The notes beneath the pieces are model-generated. The model ran no database searches, was not told where the DNA came from, and saw only the letters and a program-made list of their open reading frames with translations. A stretch of DNA of 9,093 nt from Spirochaetaceae bacterium (GTDB lineage Bacteria; Spirochaetota; Spirochaetia; SZUA-6; Fen-1364). Shown piece by piece: positions 1 to 5,792 of the stretch (positions are counted from its first letter, which is position 1; every line of letters begins with the position of its first letter). The stretch lies in contig PLNO01000034.1 of assembly GCA_003141795.1 (NCBI GenBank), positions 142 through 9,234 on the forward strand, given 5' to 3'. Made by a program: the position numbers and the translations under genes.

Positions 1-242
1 AACCCGAGGACATCACCGATGCCGTCCGCGCAAAGGTGAACGCGTTGAACGGGATCGCCCGGGCGCGCGGACAGAGCCTGGCGCAGATGGCGCTGGCCTG
101 GGTGCTGCGCGGCGGCAGGGTGACGTCGGTGGTGATCGGTGCCAGCAGGCCGAGCCAGATCGACGACTGCGTCAACGCGACGAAGAACGGGGTGTTTTCC
201 GCTGAGGAGCTTGTGAAGATCGAGAAGGTGCTCGCGGGGTAG
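1..242 (+). CDS. Aldo/keto reductase, C-terminal fragment (YghZ-like)
   Basis: The reading frame is open from the left edge (codons begin at base 3) to TAG at 240-242, so only the last 79 residues are present and the true start lies outside the window. The stretch GQSLAQMALAWVLRGGRVTS followed by VVIGASRPSQIDD is the typical end of an aldo/keto reductase TIM barrel. The IGASRPSQI segment belongs to the NADP(H) 2'-phosphate and pyrophosphate binding region. The wording is closest to the YghZ / L-glyceraldehyde 3-phosphate reductase group (also called Kv-beta-like AKRs), which reduce small aldehydes in the cytoplasm. It ends soon after the last helix, without the longer tail of E. coli YghZ. 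The catalytic Asp-Tyr-Lys-His residues are upstream and cannot be checked. Its stop codon is 9 bases from the stop of the convergent Gfo/Idh gene. The family is secure; the substrate is not. Confidence 0.9.
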   Translation, partial: PEDITDAVRAKVNALNGIARARGQSLAQMALAWVLRGGRVTSVVIGASRPSQIDDCVNATKNGVFSAEELVKIEKVLAG

Positions 243-251
243 CGCGGCGGC

Positions 252-1301
252 TCAGGACTTCAGCGTGACCGGCTTTCTCCGCCGGGCGGAGAGGAAGCTC
301 GCGTCCAGGTATGCCTGCACGCGGGCGCCGTTTTCGAAGTCACAGACGTCGCTCTTCCCCGAGCGCACGGCGGAGATGAACCGCTCCCACTGCGTGGGGG
401 TCTTCCCGCAGTGGACCTCTTTCCACGCCCCGTCGTGCACGGCCTTCTTCCCCCTGCAGATGAGGTAGGAGTCGGTCGATCTGTCGAGATCAACCTCGAC
501 GCCTCCCTCGTCCCCGTAGACGCGCACGCGCAGGCTGTTGATCCGGCCGCTCGCCCATCGCGTGGCATGCACCGTGCCGATGCCGCCGCCGGCGAACCTG
601 ACGGTGGAAACGAAGCTGTCGTTCGCGTCAAGGACGTAGGGGCCGATCTCCTTTACGCCTTTGTCGAAGGTCGAAAGCGTACAGTCGATCTCCGCGATGT
701 CGCCGCAGAGGAACGCGGTCAGGTCGTAGATGTGGCAGCCGATGTCGCCGAGTGCACCGGTGCTTCCCTGCCGGGTGGAGAGGCGCCAGGTGAAGGCGGG
801 GCTCGTCCGCCAGTCCCCCCAGGTGTCCTGCACGAGCCAGCTCTGGAGGTAGCTTGCCTCCACGTGGAGGACCCGTCCGATCCCCCCGCCCTTTATCACT
901 CCAGCGGCGGCCTGCGCGCAGCTCGCGTTCCTGTAGGAGAAGTTGACCTGCGTGACGAGCCCGCGGGCGGCCGCGAGGCCCCGCATCCGTCGCGCGTCGC
1001 CAAGTGTAGTGGCCAGCGGCTTTTCGCACATCACGGGGATGCCGTGCGACAGCGCGGCGATCGAGATCGGCGCGTGCATCCCGTCGATGGTAACGACGGA
1101 GACGGCATCGAGCCTCTCCGTCCCCAGCATCTCCTCGTAGCTGCTGTAGGAGCGGGGGATCCCCCACGCCGCGGCAAAGGTGCGCGCCTTCTCTTCATCA
1201 ATGTCGCAGCAGGCGGCGAGCGTAACGCCCTTGATCGCTCTGAAGCTCTGGGCGTGGGATCTCGCCATGCCGCCCGTGCCGATGATTGCAAGACGGATCA
1301 T
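252..1301 (-). CDS. Gfo/Idh/MocA-family NAD(P)-dependent oxidoreductase
   Basis: A 349-residue cytoplasmic dehydrogenase of the glucose-fructose oxidoreductase / inositol 2-dehydrogenase family, which oxidises or reduces a hydroxyl of sugars, inositols or related compounds. The N-terminal Rossmann fold shows GTGGMA at residues 8-13 and an acidic end of strand two (D33, D35), favouring NAD over NADP. The family EKP motif is at 93-95; its Lys is the usual catalytic lysine. The C-terminal sheet domain carries D186-I-G-C-H190-x-x-D193, the second catalytic motif. Length is normal. I chose ATG 1301, directly before the Rossmann strand. A frame extension to TTG at 1337 would add 12 unlike residues, and that TTG is part of a good -35 box (1332-1337). 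It follows the zinc-ribbon/TM2 gene by 50 bases on the same strand. The exact substrate cannot be told; the Gfo/Idh call itself is firm. Confidence 0.93.
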   Translation of the reverse strand: MIRLAIIGTGGMARSHAQSFRAIKGVTLAACCDIDEEKARTFAAAWGIPRSYSSYEEMLGTERLDAVSVVTIDGMHAPISIAALSHGIPVMCEKPLATTLGDARRMRGLAAARGLVTQVNFSYRNASCAQAAAGVIKGGGIGRVLHVEASYLQSWLVQDTWGDWRTSPAFTWRLSTRQGSTGALGDIGCHIYDLTAFLCGDIAEIDCTLSTFDKGVKEIGPYVLDANDSFVSTVRFAGGGIGTVHATRWASGRINSLRVRVYGDEGGVEVDLDRSTDSYLICRGKKAVHDGAWKEVHCGKTPTQWERFISAVRSGKSDVCDFENGARVQAYLDASFLSARRRKPVTLKS

Positions 1302-1308
1302 GCGCTCA

Positions 1309-1337
1309 ACTGTAGTGACGGCCCTCCGGGGGGTCAA
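1309..1337 (-). promoter_or_regulatory. Predicted sigma-70 promoter of the Gfo/Idh gene, leaderless geometry
   Basis: On the minus strand, TTGACC (1332-1337) is separated by exactly 17 bases from TACAGT (1309-1314). Only 7 bases lie between the -10 box and the ATG at 1301, so a normal start site would fall on or within a base or two of the start codon. No Shine-Dalgarno sequence sits at a usable distance; the GGAGG in the spacer is too far from the ATG and would not be transcribed. The same two boxes with the same spacing precede the HAD gene. Confidence 0.6.
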
Positions 1338-1351
1338 TCAGCCAGGCGTGC

Positions 1352-1699
1352 TCAGGTCTGCCAGTCCAGGACGTACTTCCCGTTGGCGTCCTTGAAGTTG
1401 CCCACGATGATCATGATGAAGTCGACGAGGACCCAGATCCCCAGGCCGCCGAGGGTGAAGATCATGGCGACCCCCGTTCCCACCTTGCCGACGTAGAAGC
1501 GATGAACGCCGATGGCGCCGAGGAAGAAGCAGAGCAGCAGGGTCGCGAGCCTGCTCTTGGGGCTCACCGGCTTGTCGCTGCGATACCCCGGTTCCATGCT
1601 CGCCACGTGCGAGGCGCTGGGTCCGTTCACCGGCTGCCCGCAGCTCGGACAGAAGGAGGCCTGATCGGAAATTTCCTTGCCGCATTTCTGACAGTACAT
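1352..1699 (-). CDS. Zinc-ribbon plus TM2-domain membrane protein
   Basis: A 115-residue protein of two parts. Residues 1-22 form a zinc ribbon with two CxxC knuckles (C3, C6, C17, C20) in the context MYCQKCG...FCPSCGQ. After a Ser/Pro-rich linker (about 25-50) comes a TM2 domain: a first hydrophobic helix at about 51-66, the loop VHRFYVGK with the family HRFY motif, and a Gly-rich second helix at about 76-100, then a short polar tail. TM2 proteins sit in the inner membrane and mostly lack a defined biochemical role; the ribbon would lie in the cytoplasm if the N-terminus is inside. ATG 1699 is preferred over an in-frame ATG at 1720 because GGAGG ends 6 bases before it. The gene lies 65 bases after the HD-GYP gene on the same strand. 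The domain call is strong, the function unknown. Confidence 0.85.
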   Translation of the reverse strand: MYCQKCGKEISDQASFCPSCGQPVNGPSASHVASMEPGYRSDKPVSPKSRLATLLLCFFLGAIGVHRFYVGKVGTGVAMIFTLGGLGIWVLVDFIMIIVGNFKDANGKYVLDWQT

Positions 1700-1705
1700 G
1701 TACGT

Positions 1706-1710
1706 CCTCC
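1706..1710 (-). promoter_or_regulatory. Ribosome binding site deciding the TM2 protein start
   Basis: The minus strand reads GGAGG with six bases before ATG 1699. It lies inside the extra codons that the alternative start at 1720 would add, so it argues for the shorter protein beginning at the zinc ribbon. It also contrasts with three of its leftward neighbours, which lack a good site. Confidence 0.7.
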
Positions 1711-1764
1711 GTTTCGACATATGGAACACATACGGGGGACGTTCGTGTCCCTCGTCGCGTCGAT

Positions 1765-2961
1765 TCAGTACGCGTATTTTTCCGCTATGGCCCGCAGGAG
1801 ATCGTCCATCTTCACGAAGATCCCGACGAGCTCGGGGTCGAACTTCTTTCCCGCCTGGTACTGGATGTAGCGCAGGGCGTGCTCCTGCCGCCAGCCGCTC
1901 TTGTAGGCGCGCTGCGACACCAGCGCGTCGTACACGTCCGCTATGGAAACCACGCGCGCAGAGAGGGGGATCTCGTTGCCCTGCTTGCCGGGACCCATGT
2001 AGACCTTGCTCGCGTGGAGGTTCTCGATCCTGCCGGGGTACCCGGAGCCGTCCCAGTTCTCGTGGTGGTTGAGCGCGACCTCGGCGGACATGTAGTCGTA
2101 GAACGAGGTCGTTCGCCGAAAGAGGCGCGCGCCGTGGATCGTATGCTGGCGCATCAGCATCTTCTCGTCGTAGGAGAGCTGGCCGGGCTTCTTGAGGATC
2201 ACGTCGCTCACCGCTACCTTGCCGACGTCGTGGAGGATGGCGGCCGTGCGCAAAGCGTCGCGCACCTTGCGGACCTCCCGCGCGGACACGCTGCGCCGCG
2301 CCGCCCACGTCTCGTACAGCTCCACGGAATATGCGCCGACGCGCTTGGCGTGCTGCCCCGTCTCGTAGGGATCGCGCATGCCGGCGAGCTCCACCAGGCG
2401 CAGCACCATCTCCCGCGACAGACGTGCCTTCTCCACGGCATCCGCCGCGCTGAGGGCGAACTGGGAGATGAACATCTTGTCCTGCATGGAGAAGGCGACG
2501 ACCTCGCCGGCGTCGTTCTTCGCGTTGATGAGCTGCAGCACCCCGACGATCTCGTTCTCCCGCGTCTTCAGCGCCACGCAGAGGATGGACTGCGTGCGGT
2601 AGTTCGTCTTCTTGTCGAAGGCGGGGTTGAACGCGAAGGAAACGTCGCTCTTTATATGGTAGACATCGTCGATGAGGATCGTCTCCCCCGTCTTGGCCAC
2701 GTAGCCGGCGAGGGATTTCTTGTCGATGGGGATGGACGCCCCGCTGGGGATGTACTTGTCCTTCGTCTGGCCCCGGAAGAGGGTGTCGTTCTGGACGAAG
2801 CTGAAGTAGAGGTACCCGCGGGTGGCCAGGTAGATGGTGCCGGCATCCGCGTTCACGAAGCCGCGCGCCTTGGTAAGCACGCTTTCCAAGAGCGAATCGA
2901 GGTCCCTGACCGTGTACAGCGCCTCGATCGTCCTGAAGAGCTCTGTTGTGTCGCGCTTCAT
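1765..2961 (-). CDS. GAF-HD-GYP domain protein, probable cyclic-di-GMP phosphodiesterase
   Basis: A 398-residue soluble signalling protein. Residues about 15-175 are a GAF sensor domain (DLDSLLESVLTKARGFVNADAGT is its typical opening, written here with only the start: DLDSLLESVL). Residues about 185-395 are an HD-GYP domain that should hydrolyse cyclic di-GMP. The metal and catalytic set looks complete: H204, the HD pair H244-D245 in ILHDVGK, H273 in HTIHG, H299-H300, and GYP at 307-309 inside HHENWDGSGYPG; ADVYDAL follows at 341-347. No transmembrane helix or signal peptide is seen. The start ATG 2961 fits the promoter at 2975-3003; only a GAGG almost touching the ATG serves as a ribosome site. 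It is followed by the TM2 protein gene. The GAF ligand and the process controlled, such as motility or envelope change, cannot be read from sequence. Confidence 0.93.
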   Translation of the reverse strand: MKRDTTELFRTIEALYTVRDLDSLLESVLTKARGFVNADAGTIYLATRGYLYFSFVQNDTLFRGQTKDKYIPSGASIPIDKKSLAGYVAKTGETILIDDVYHIKSDVSFAFNPAFDKKTNYRTQSILCVALKTRENEIVGVLQLINAKNDAGEVVAFSMQDKMFISQFALSAADAVEKARLSREMVLRLVELAGMRDPYETGQHAKRVGAYSVELYETWAARRSVSAREVRKVRDALRTAAILHDVGKVAVSDVILKKPGQLSYDEKMLMRQHTIHGARLFRRTTSFYDYMSAEVALNHHENWDGSGYPGRIENLHASKVYMGPGKQGNEIPLSARVVSIADVYDALVSQRAYKSGWRQEHALRYIQYQAGKKFDPELVGIFVKMDDLLRAIAEKYAY

Positions 2962-2974
2962 GCCTCGATCATTG

Positions 2975-3003
2975 ATAATAGTTAAAACGGAACCCGATCA
3001 CAA
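2975..3003 (-). promoter_or_regulatory. Predicted sigma-70 promoter of the HD-GYP gene
   Basis: On the minus strand TTGTGA (2998-3003) is followed after 17 bases by TATTAT (2975-2980), which matches TATAAT at five of six positions. The local AT-rich patch (about 2970-2990) stands out from the GC-rich surroundings. Thirteen bases separate the -10 box from ATG 2961, giving an expected leader of roughly 6 bases. The promoter sits in the 56-base gap after the HAD gene, so the HD-GYP gene can be expressed independently of it. Confidence 0.6.
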
Positions 3004-3017
3004 GGAGAACGCACGGA

Positions 3018-3692
3018 TTAGCGATCGTCACCGAGGAGGATGGCGCGGAGCTCCGCGACGCTCGAGCAGTACAGCGAGGCGTTCGCACGCATGTAGGTCT
3101 CGATTTCAGCAACCCGGTGCGCCCATCCAGCCGCAGCGACGGGCACGCCGGACGCCTTGGACATGAGCACCCCCGGCTTGAGGTCGTCGACGATCAGCGC
3201 CTCCCCGGGGGCGCATCCGAACTGCCGCAGCGCCTCCTGCGCGGGCCAGGGGCTGGGCTTGCGCTTCTCTGCGTCGCTCTCCCACCCGAAGATCAGGTCG
3301 GGGAGGAACGGCGGGTCCTGTGCGGCCGTGTAGTGGGCCGCGATCACGTCAGTTTCGGAGTGGGAGACGACGGCGATCTTGCCCCCCCGTTGCCGGTAAT
3401 CACCGAGGAGCTCGAGGAACCCGGGGAAAAAAGGCGGTACACGACTCGTGGTCCACTGCCTCCAGATCGAGAGCTCGGTGACGAGCTCCGTTTCCGTCAT
3501 CCCGAGCTCGCCGACGAGGTATTCCATGATCCCGTGGAAGTTCACGAGGTAGAACTCCTCCAGGGTCGGCGGGGTGCGCCCGGGGCGCAGAGCTTTCAGC
3601 GCCGCCACGTGCGCGGGGTGGTGGATTGCAGCGGTGCTGTTCACCGCCGTGTCGTCGTGATCGATGAGGATGCAACGATACCGCAGGTCCAT
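3018..3692 (-). CDS. HAD-superfamily hydrolase (phosphatase-like)
   Basis: A 224-residue cytoplasmic protein with all four haloacid dehalogenase motifs. Motif I is ILIDHDDTAV, with nucleophile D11 and acid/base D13; motif II is VVSHS (S110); motif III is K145 in KRKPSP; motif IV is IVDDLKPG (D169-D170) that holds Mg2+. Residues about 20-90, between motifs I and II, form a helical C1-type cap as in phosphoglycolate-phosphatase/beta-phosphoglucomutase-like members, so a small phosphorylated metabolite is the likely substrate, but its identity is not visible. ATG 3692 is the only sensible start: it lies 10 residues before motif I, and upstream codons run through the divergent tatT gene and look non-coding. 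No Shine-Dalgarno is present, in keeping with the promoter placed just upstream. It is divergent from tatT and followed by the HD-GYP gene on the same strand. Confidence 0.9.
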   Translation of the reverse strand: MDLRYRCILIDHDDTAVNSTAAIHHPAHVAALKALRPGRTPPTLEEFYLVNFHGIMEYLVGELGMTETELVTELSIWRQWTTSRVPPFFPGFLELLGDYRQRGGKIAVVSHSETDVIAAHYTAAQDPPFLPDLIFGWESDAEKRKPSPWPAQEALRQFGCAPGEALIVDDLKPGVLMSKASGVPVAAAGWAHRVAEIETYMRANASLYCSSVAELRAILLGDDR

Positions 3693-3702
3693 GGTCGGTC
3701 CG

Positions 3703-3731
3703 ACTGTAGGGACGTTCGGCGACAAAGTCAA
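3703..3731 (-). promoter_or_regulatory. Predicted sigma-70 promoter of the HAD gene, near-leaderless
   Basis: On the minus strand TTGACT (3726-3731) and TACAGT (3703-3708) are spaced by exactly 17 bases. Ten bases separate TACAGT from ATG 3692, so the predicted mRNA would begin about 3 to 4 bases before the start codon, leaving no room for a Shine-Dalgarno sequence; none is found. The hexamers and spacing match the Gfo/Idh promoter at 1309-1337. Confidence 0.6.
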
Positions 3732-3753
3732 CACGAGCGCGGCGAACCCTTCG

Positions 3754-3759
3754 TATATT
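3754..3759 (+). promoter_or_regulatory. Candidate -10 box of tatT
   Basis: TATATT lies 6 bases before ATG 3766, in the only AT-rich spot of the 73-base divergent gap. No convincing -35 hexamer is found at 16-18 bases upstream and no Shine-Dalgarno precedes the ATG. A transcript starting at normal distance would begin at the ATG itself. The call rests on one hexamer and its position, so it is tentative. Confidence 0.4.
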
Positions 3760-3765
3760 AGAGCC

Positions 3766-4716
3766 ATGAGGACCGCCGCCCCCCGCCGGGCCCTGCCGCT
3801 CGTACTGGCAGCGGCAATGACCACGCTCCTTGCCTCCTGCTCGTTGAACCAGCTCGCCGTGCGGACGGTGGCGGGCTTTCTCACCGGCTCGGGGCAGGGC
3901 ACCGTCTTTACCGGGGATGACGATCCCGAGCTCGTGGGCGCGGCCCTTCCTTTCGCCCTGAAGACCTATGAATCGCTCCTGGAGGCGGACCCGGGCAATG
4001 CGGCCCTGGCCCTGGCCACGGGCAGATCCTACCTCAGCTATGCGGTCGCCTTCGTGCAGGCCCCCGCTGATCTTCTTCCGTCCGAGCAGGTGGACGAGCA
4101 GAGAGCGGCGCGCCAGAGGGCGAAGAAGCTCGACCTGCGCGCGCTGGACTACATCCTGCGCGGGTTGGAGACGCGCCACCCGGGCTTCCGCGCCGCGCTG
4201 GACGGCAAGGGCGCGGCGGCGGCGCTGAAGCTCACGCGCAAAGAGGACGCCGACTACCTCTACTGGGCCGGGGCCGCGTGGCTTGCCGCGTTCAGCGCCG
4301 ACCCCTTCGATTTCGCGCTCATCGTCACCGTTCCCCGCGCGGTCGCGCTCCTGCAGCAGGTGGAGGACTGGGACGACACGTACGCCGCGGGGGCCGTGCA
4401 CGAGGTCTTCGTGAGCTTCTACGGCTCGGCCCCCGCGAGCCTCGGCGGGGGTGAGCAGAAGGCCCGGGAGAACTTCTCCCGGGCGGTCGCCCTGTCCCGC
4501 GGGCTGCGCGCCGGGCCCTACATCGCGCTCGCATCGTCGGTGAGCGTGAAGAAACAGGACGTCGAAGAGTACCGGGGCCTTCTTGCCAAGGCGCTCGCCG
4601 TCGACGTCGACGCGGACATTCCCGACAGGCTGGTGAACGTCATCAATCAGCGCAAGGCGCGCTGGCTGCTCGACCATGAGGCGGATTTCTTTCTCGACGA
4701 GGGAGGTGGGCAATGA
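3766..4716 (+). CDS. tatT: TRAP transporter T-component lipoprotein (TatT family)
   Basis: A 316-residue lipoprotein. The N-terminus has basic residues, a hydrophobic core at about 10-22 and the lipobox L22-A23-S24-C25, so Cys25 should be lipidated and the protein held at the periplasmic face of a membrane. The body is all-helical and matches the TRAP-T family: YESLLEADPGNAALALATG, YLSYAVAFVQ, YLYWAGAAWLAAFSADP, VHEVFVSFYGSAP and the GGGEQKARENFSRAVALSRG helix pair, read as TPR-like repeats. In Treponema pallidum TatT (Tp0956) forms a TPR scaffold with a central pore that associates with the binding protein TatP. ATG 3766 was chosen because the signal peptide starts there; the frame upstream runs back into the HAD gene. 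The stop overlaps the start of the binding-protein gene (ATGA), so the two are translationally coupled. The family is clear; the ligand is unknown. Confidence 0.85.
   Translation: MRTAAPRRALPLVLAAAMTTLLASCSLNQLAVRTVAGFLTGSGQGTVFTGDDDPELVGAALPFALKTYESLLEADPGNAALALATGRSYLSYAVAFVQAPADLLPSEQVDEQRAARQRAKKLDLRALDYILRGLETRHPGFRAALDGKGAAAALKLTRKEDADYLYWAGAAWLAAFSADPFDFALIVTVPRAVALLQQVEDWDDTYAAGAVHEVFVSFYGSAPASLGGGEQKARENFSRAVALSRGLRAGPYIALASSVSVKKQDVEEYRGLLAKALAVDVDADIPDRLVNVINQRKARWLLDHEADFFLDEGGGQ
4702..4707 (+). promoter_or_regulatory. Ribosome binding site for tatP inside the tatT 3' end
   Basis: GGAGGT ends five bases before ATG 4713, within the last codons of tatT. With the ATGA overlap (4713-4716) this is a standard arrangement for translational coupling and fixes the start of the binding-protein gene. 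Confidence 0.75.
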
Positions 4717-5714
4717 GGGGCCTTCGGATTCTCGCGGCCCTGTGCGCCATGGCGGTTGCCGTCTCCGCGCAGGCGCTCACGATCAAGCTGGGCAGTCTCG
4801 CGCCCGTCGGCTCCCCGTGGGAGCTCGGCCTGAAGCGCGTGGCCGTGGAGTGGGAGCGGCTGTCCGGAGGCACGGTGACGGTGAGGATCTACTCCGGCGG
4901 AGTGGCCGGGGACGAGCCGGACATGGTGAGAAAGATGCGCATCGGGACGCTGAACGCCGCGCTCATCACCGTGTCGGGGCTCCAGGGGATCTTCAACGGG
5001 GTGAAGACGCTCTCCTACCCGCTGCTCCTCCGTGACGACGGGGAGCTCGCCTACGTGCTGGACAGGATGAAGCCTTTCTTCGACCGGCAGCTCACCGCCC
5101 GGGGATTCAAGCCGGTGATGTGGTCCCCCGGCGGATGGGTGTACTTCTTCTCCCGCTCTCCGGTGGTCACACCCGATGACTTGCGGAAGCAGAAGCTGTG
5201 GGTGTGGAGTGGAAACCCTGACGAGATCCGCGCCTACCAGAACGCCGGCTTTCAGACCGTCACCATCGCATCGACCGACCTGATGACCTCATTGCAGGGC
5301 GGAATGGTGGACGCTCTCGTTACCAGCCCTCTCGTTGCCGCATCCAGCCAGTGGTTCGGGATCGCCGGGAACATGAGCACGCTGAAGCTCGGCCCCCTGT
5401 GGGGGGCCGCCGTGGTCAGCATGCGCACCTGGGACCAGGTGCCAGCAGACCTGCAGCCGAAGTTCATCGAGGCTGCCCAGAAGATCGCCGACTCTCTTGC
5501 GCCGGATCTCATCAAAGCGGACGGCCAGGCAATCGGGGTGATGCAGAAGTACGGGCTGAAGATCAACCCCGTCACCACGGGCGCGCAGACGGCGTGGGTG
5601 GACGTGTTGCAGAAAACCTTCACGGGCCTCGTGGGGAGCTTCTACGACAAGGAGTCCTACGACATGGCCACGCGCTACCTCGGAGAGTATCTGGCGACCC
5701 ACCCGCGGCAGTGA
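4713..5714 (+). CDS. tatP: TRAP transporter substrate-binding protein (DctP/TatP type)
   Basis: A 333-residue periplasmic solute receptor of the DctP family. Residues 1-21 form a signal peptide ending in A19-Q20-A21, cleaved before LTIKLGSLAP; there is no lipobox, unlike T. pallidum TatP. The mature start with GSLAPVGSPW, the SGGVAGDEPDMVRKMRIG segment at 61-78 and VVTPDDL at 151-157 are family hallmarks. Most TRAP receptors follow this last element with a strand carrying an invariant Arg that binds the ligand carboxylate; here the strand reads KLWVW (161-165), with W163 at the Arg position. That suggests a non-carboxylate or more hydrophobic ligand. The gene overlaps tatT by four bases. The usual DctQ and DctM membrane genes do not follow; the next gene is convergent, so the permease must be elsewhere or absent. 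The symbol follows the treponemal pair and is by analogy. Confidence 0.88.
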   Translation: MRGLRILAALCAMAVAVSAQALTIKLGSLAPVGSPWELGLKRVAVEWERLSGGTVTVRIYSGGVAGDEPDMVRKMRIGTLNAALITVSGLQGIFNGVKTLSYPLLLRDDGELAYVLDRMKPFFDRQLTARGFKPVMWSPGGWVYFFSRSPVVTPDDLRKQKLWVWSGNPDEIRAYQNAGFQTVTIASTDLMTSLQGGMVDALVTSPLVAASSQWFGIAGNMSTLKLGPLWGAAVVSMRTWDQVPADLQPKFIEAAQKIADSLAPDLIKADGQAIGVMQKYGLKINPVTTGAQTAWVDVLQKTFTGLVGSFYDKESYDMATRYLGEYLATHPRQ

Positions 5715-5715
5715 G

Positions 5716-5745
5716 GCCCCGACCGGCGAAGGCGCCCCGACCGGC
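5716..5745 (+). repeat. 12-base direct repeat after tatP
   Basis: GCCCCGACCGGC occurs at 5716-5727 and again exactly at 5734-5745, a period of 18 bases, immediately after the tatP stop. It lies in the 66-base convergent gap between tatP and pfkB. Extended similarity (GGCGA / GGCAC flanks) is weak. It could be a small local duplication; no function is evident. Confidence 0.5.
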
Positions 5746-5776
5746 ACAAGCGTCTCGACGGGCGGTTGGGCCCCGG

Positions 5777-5792
5777 CGCTTCAATCGAAGCG
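5777..5792. terminator. Weak stem-loop at the tatP/pfkB convergent end
   Basis: CGCTTC (5777-5782) pairs with GAAGCG (5787-5792) across the loop AATC. It overlaps the pfkB stop codon and lies between two converging genes, where a bidirectional terminator would be expected. No T-tract follows on either strand and the stem is only six pairs, so it is a tentative candidate. Confidence 0.25.

Noticed and set aside
411..1496. 361-codon open frame on the plus strand opposite the Gfo/Idh gene
   Set aside because: It is the antisense shadow of a gene with intact Gfo/Idh motifs. Its product is a low-complexity Arg/Gly/Val/Ala string with no domain, as expected in GC-rich DNA.
1734..1753. Possible terminator hairpin (GGGAC / GTCCC) between the HD-GYP and TM2 genes
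   Set aside because: The uninterrupted stem is only five pairs with no T-tract, so it is not distinguishable from chance in GC-rich DNA.
1879..2985. 368-codon plus-strand frame opposite the HD-GYP gene
   Set aside because: Antisense shadow of a gene whose catalytic motifs are all intact. The product has biased composition (His, Arg, Val, Leu) and no recognisable fold.
3693..3902. N-terminal extension of the HAD protein by 70 residues
   Set aside because: It would overlap the divergent tatT start and signal-peptide codons, shows no homology pattern, and skips the promoter placed just before ATG 3692.
4596..4616. GTCGACGTCGAC repeat near the end of tatT
   Set aside because: It encodes the VDVDAD stretch of TatT in frame, and the palindrome is explained by repeated GTC-GAC codons.
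3400..4713. 437-codon minus-strand frame opposite tatT and overlapping the HAD gene
   Set aside because: It covers a clear lipoprotein gene on the other strand and runs out of frame through the HAD gene. Composition is typical of a GC-rich shadow.
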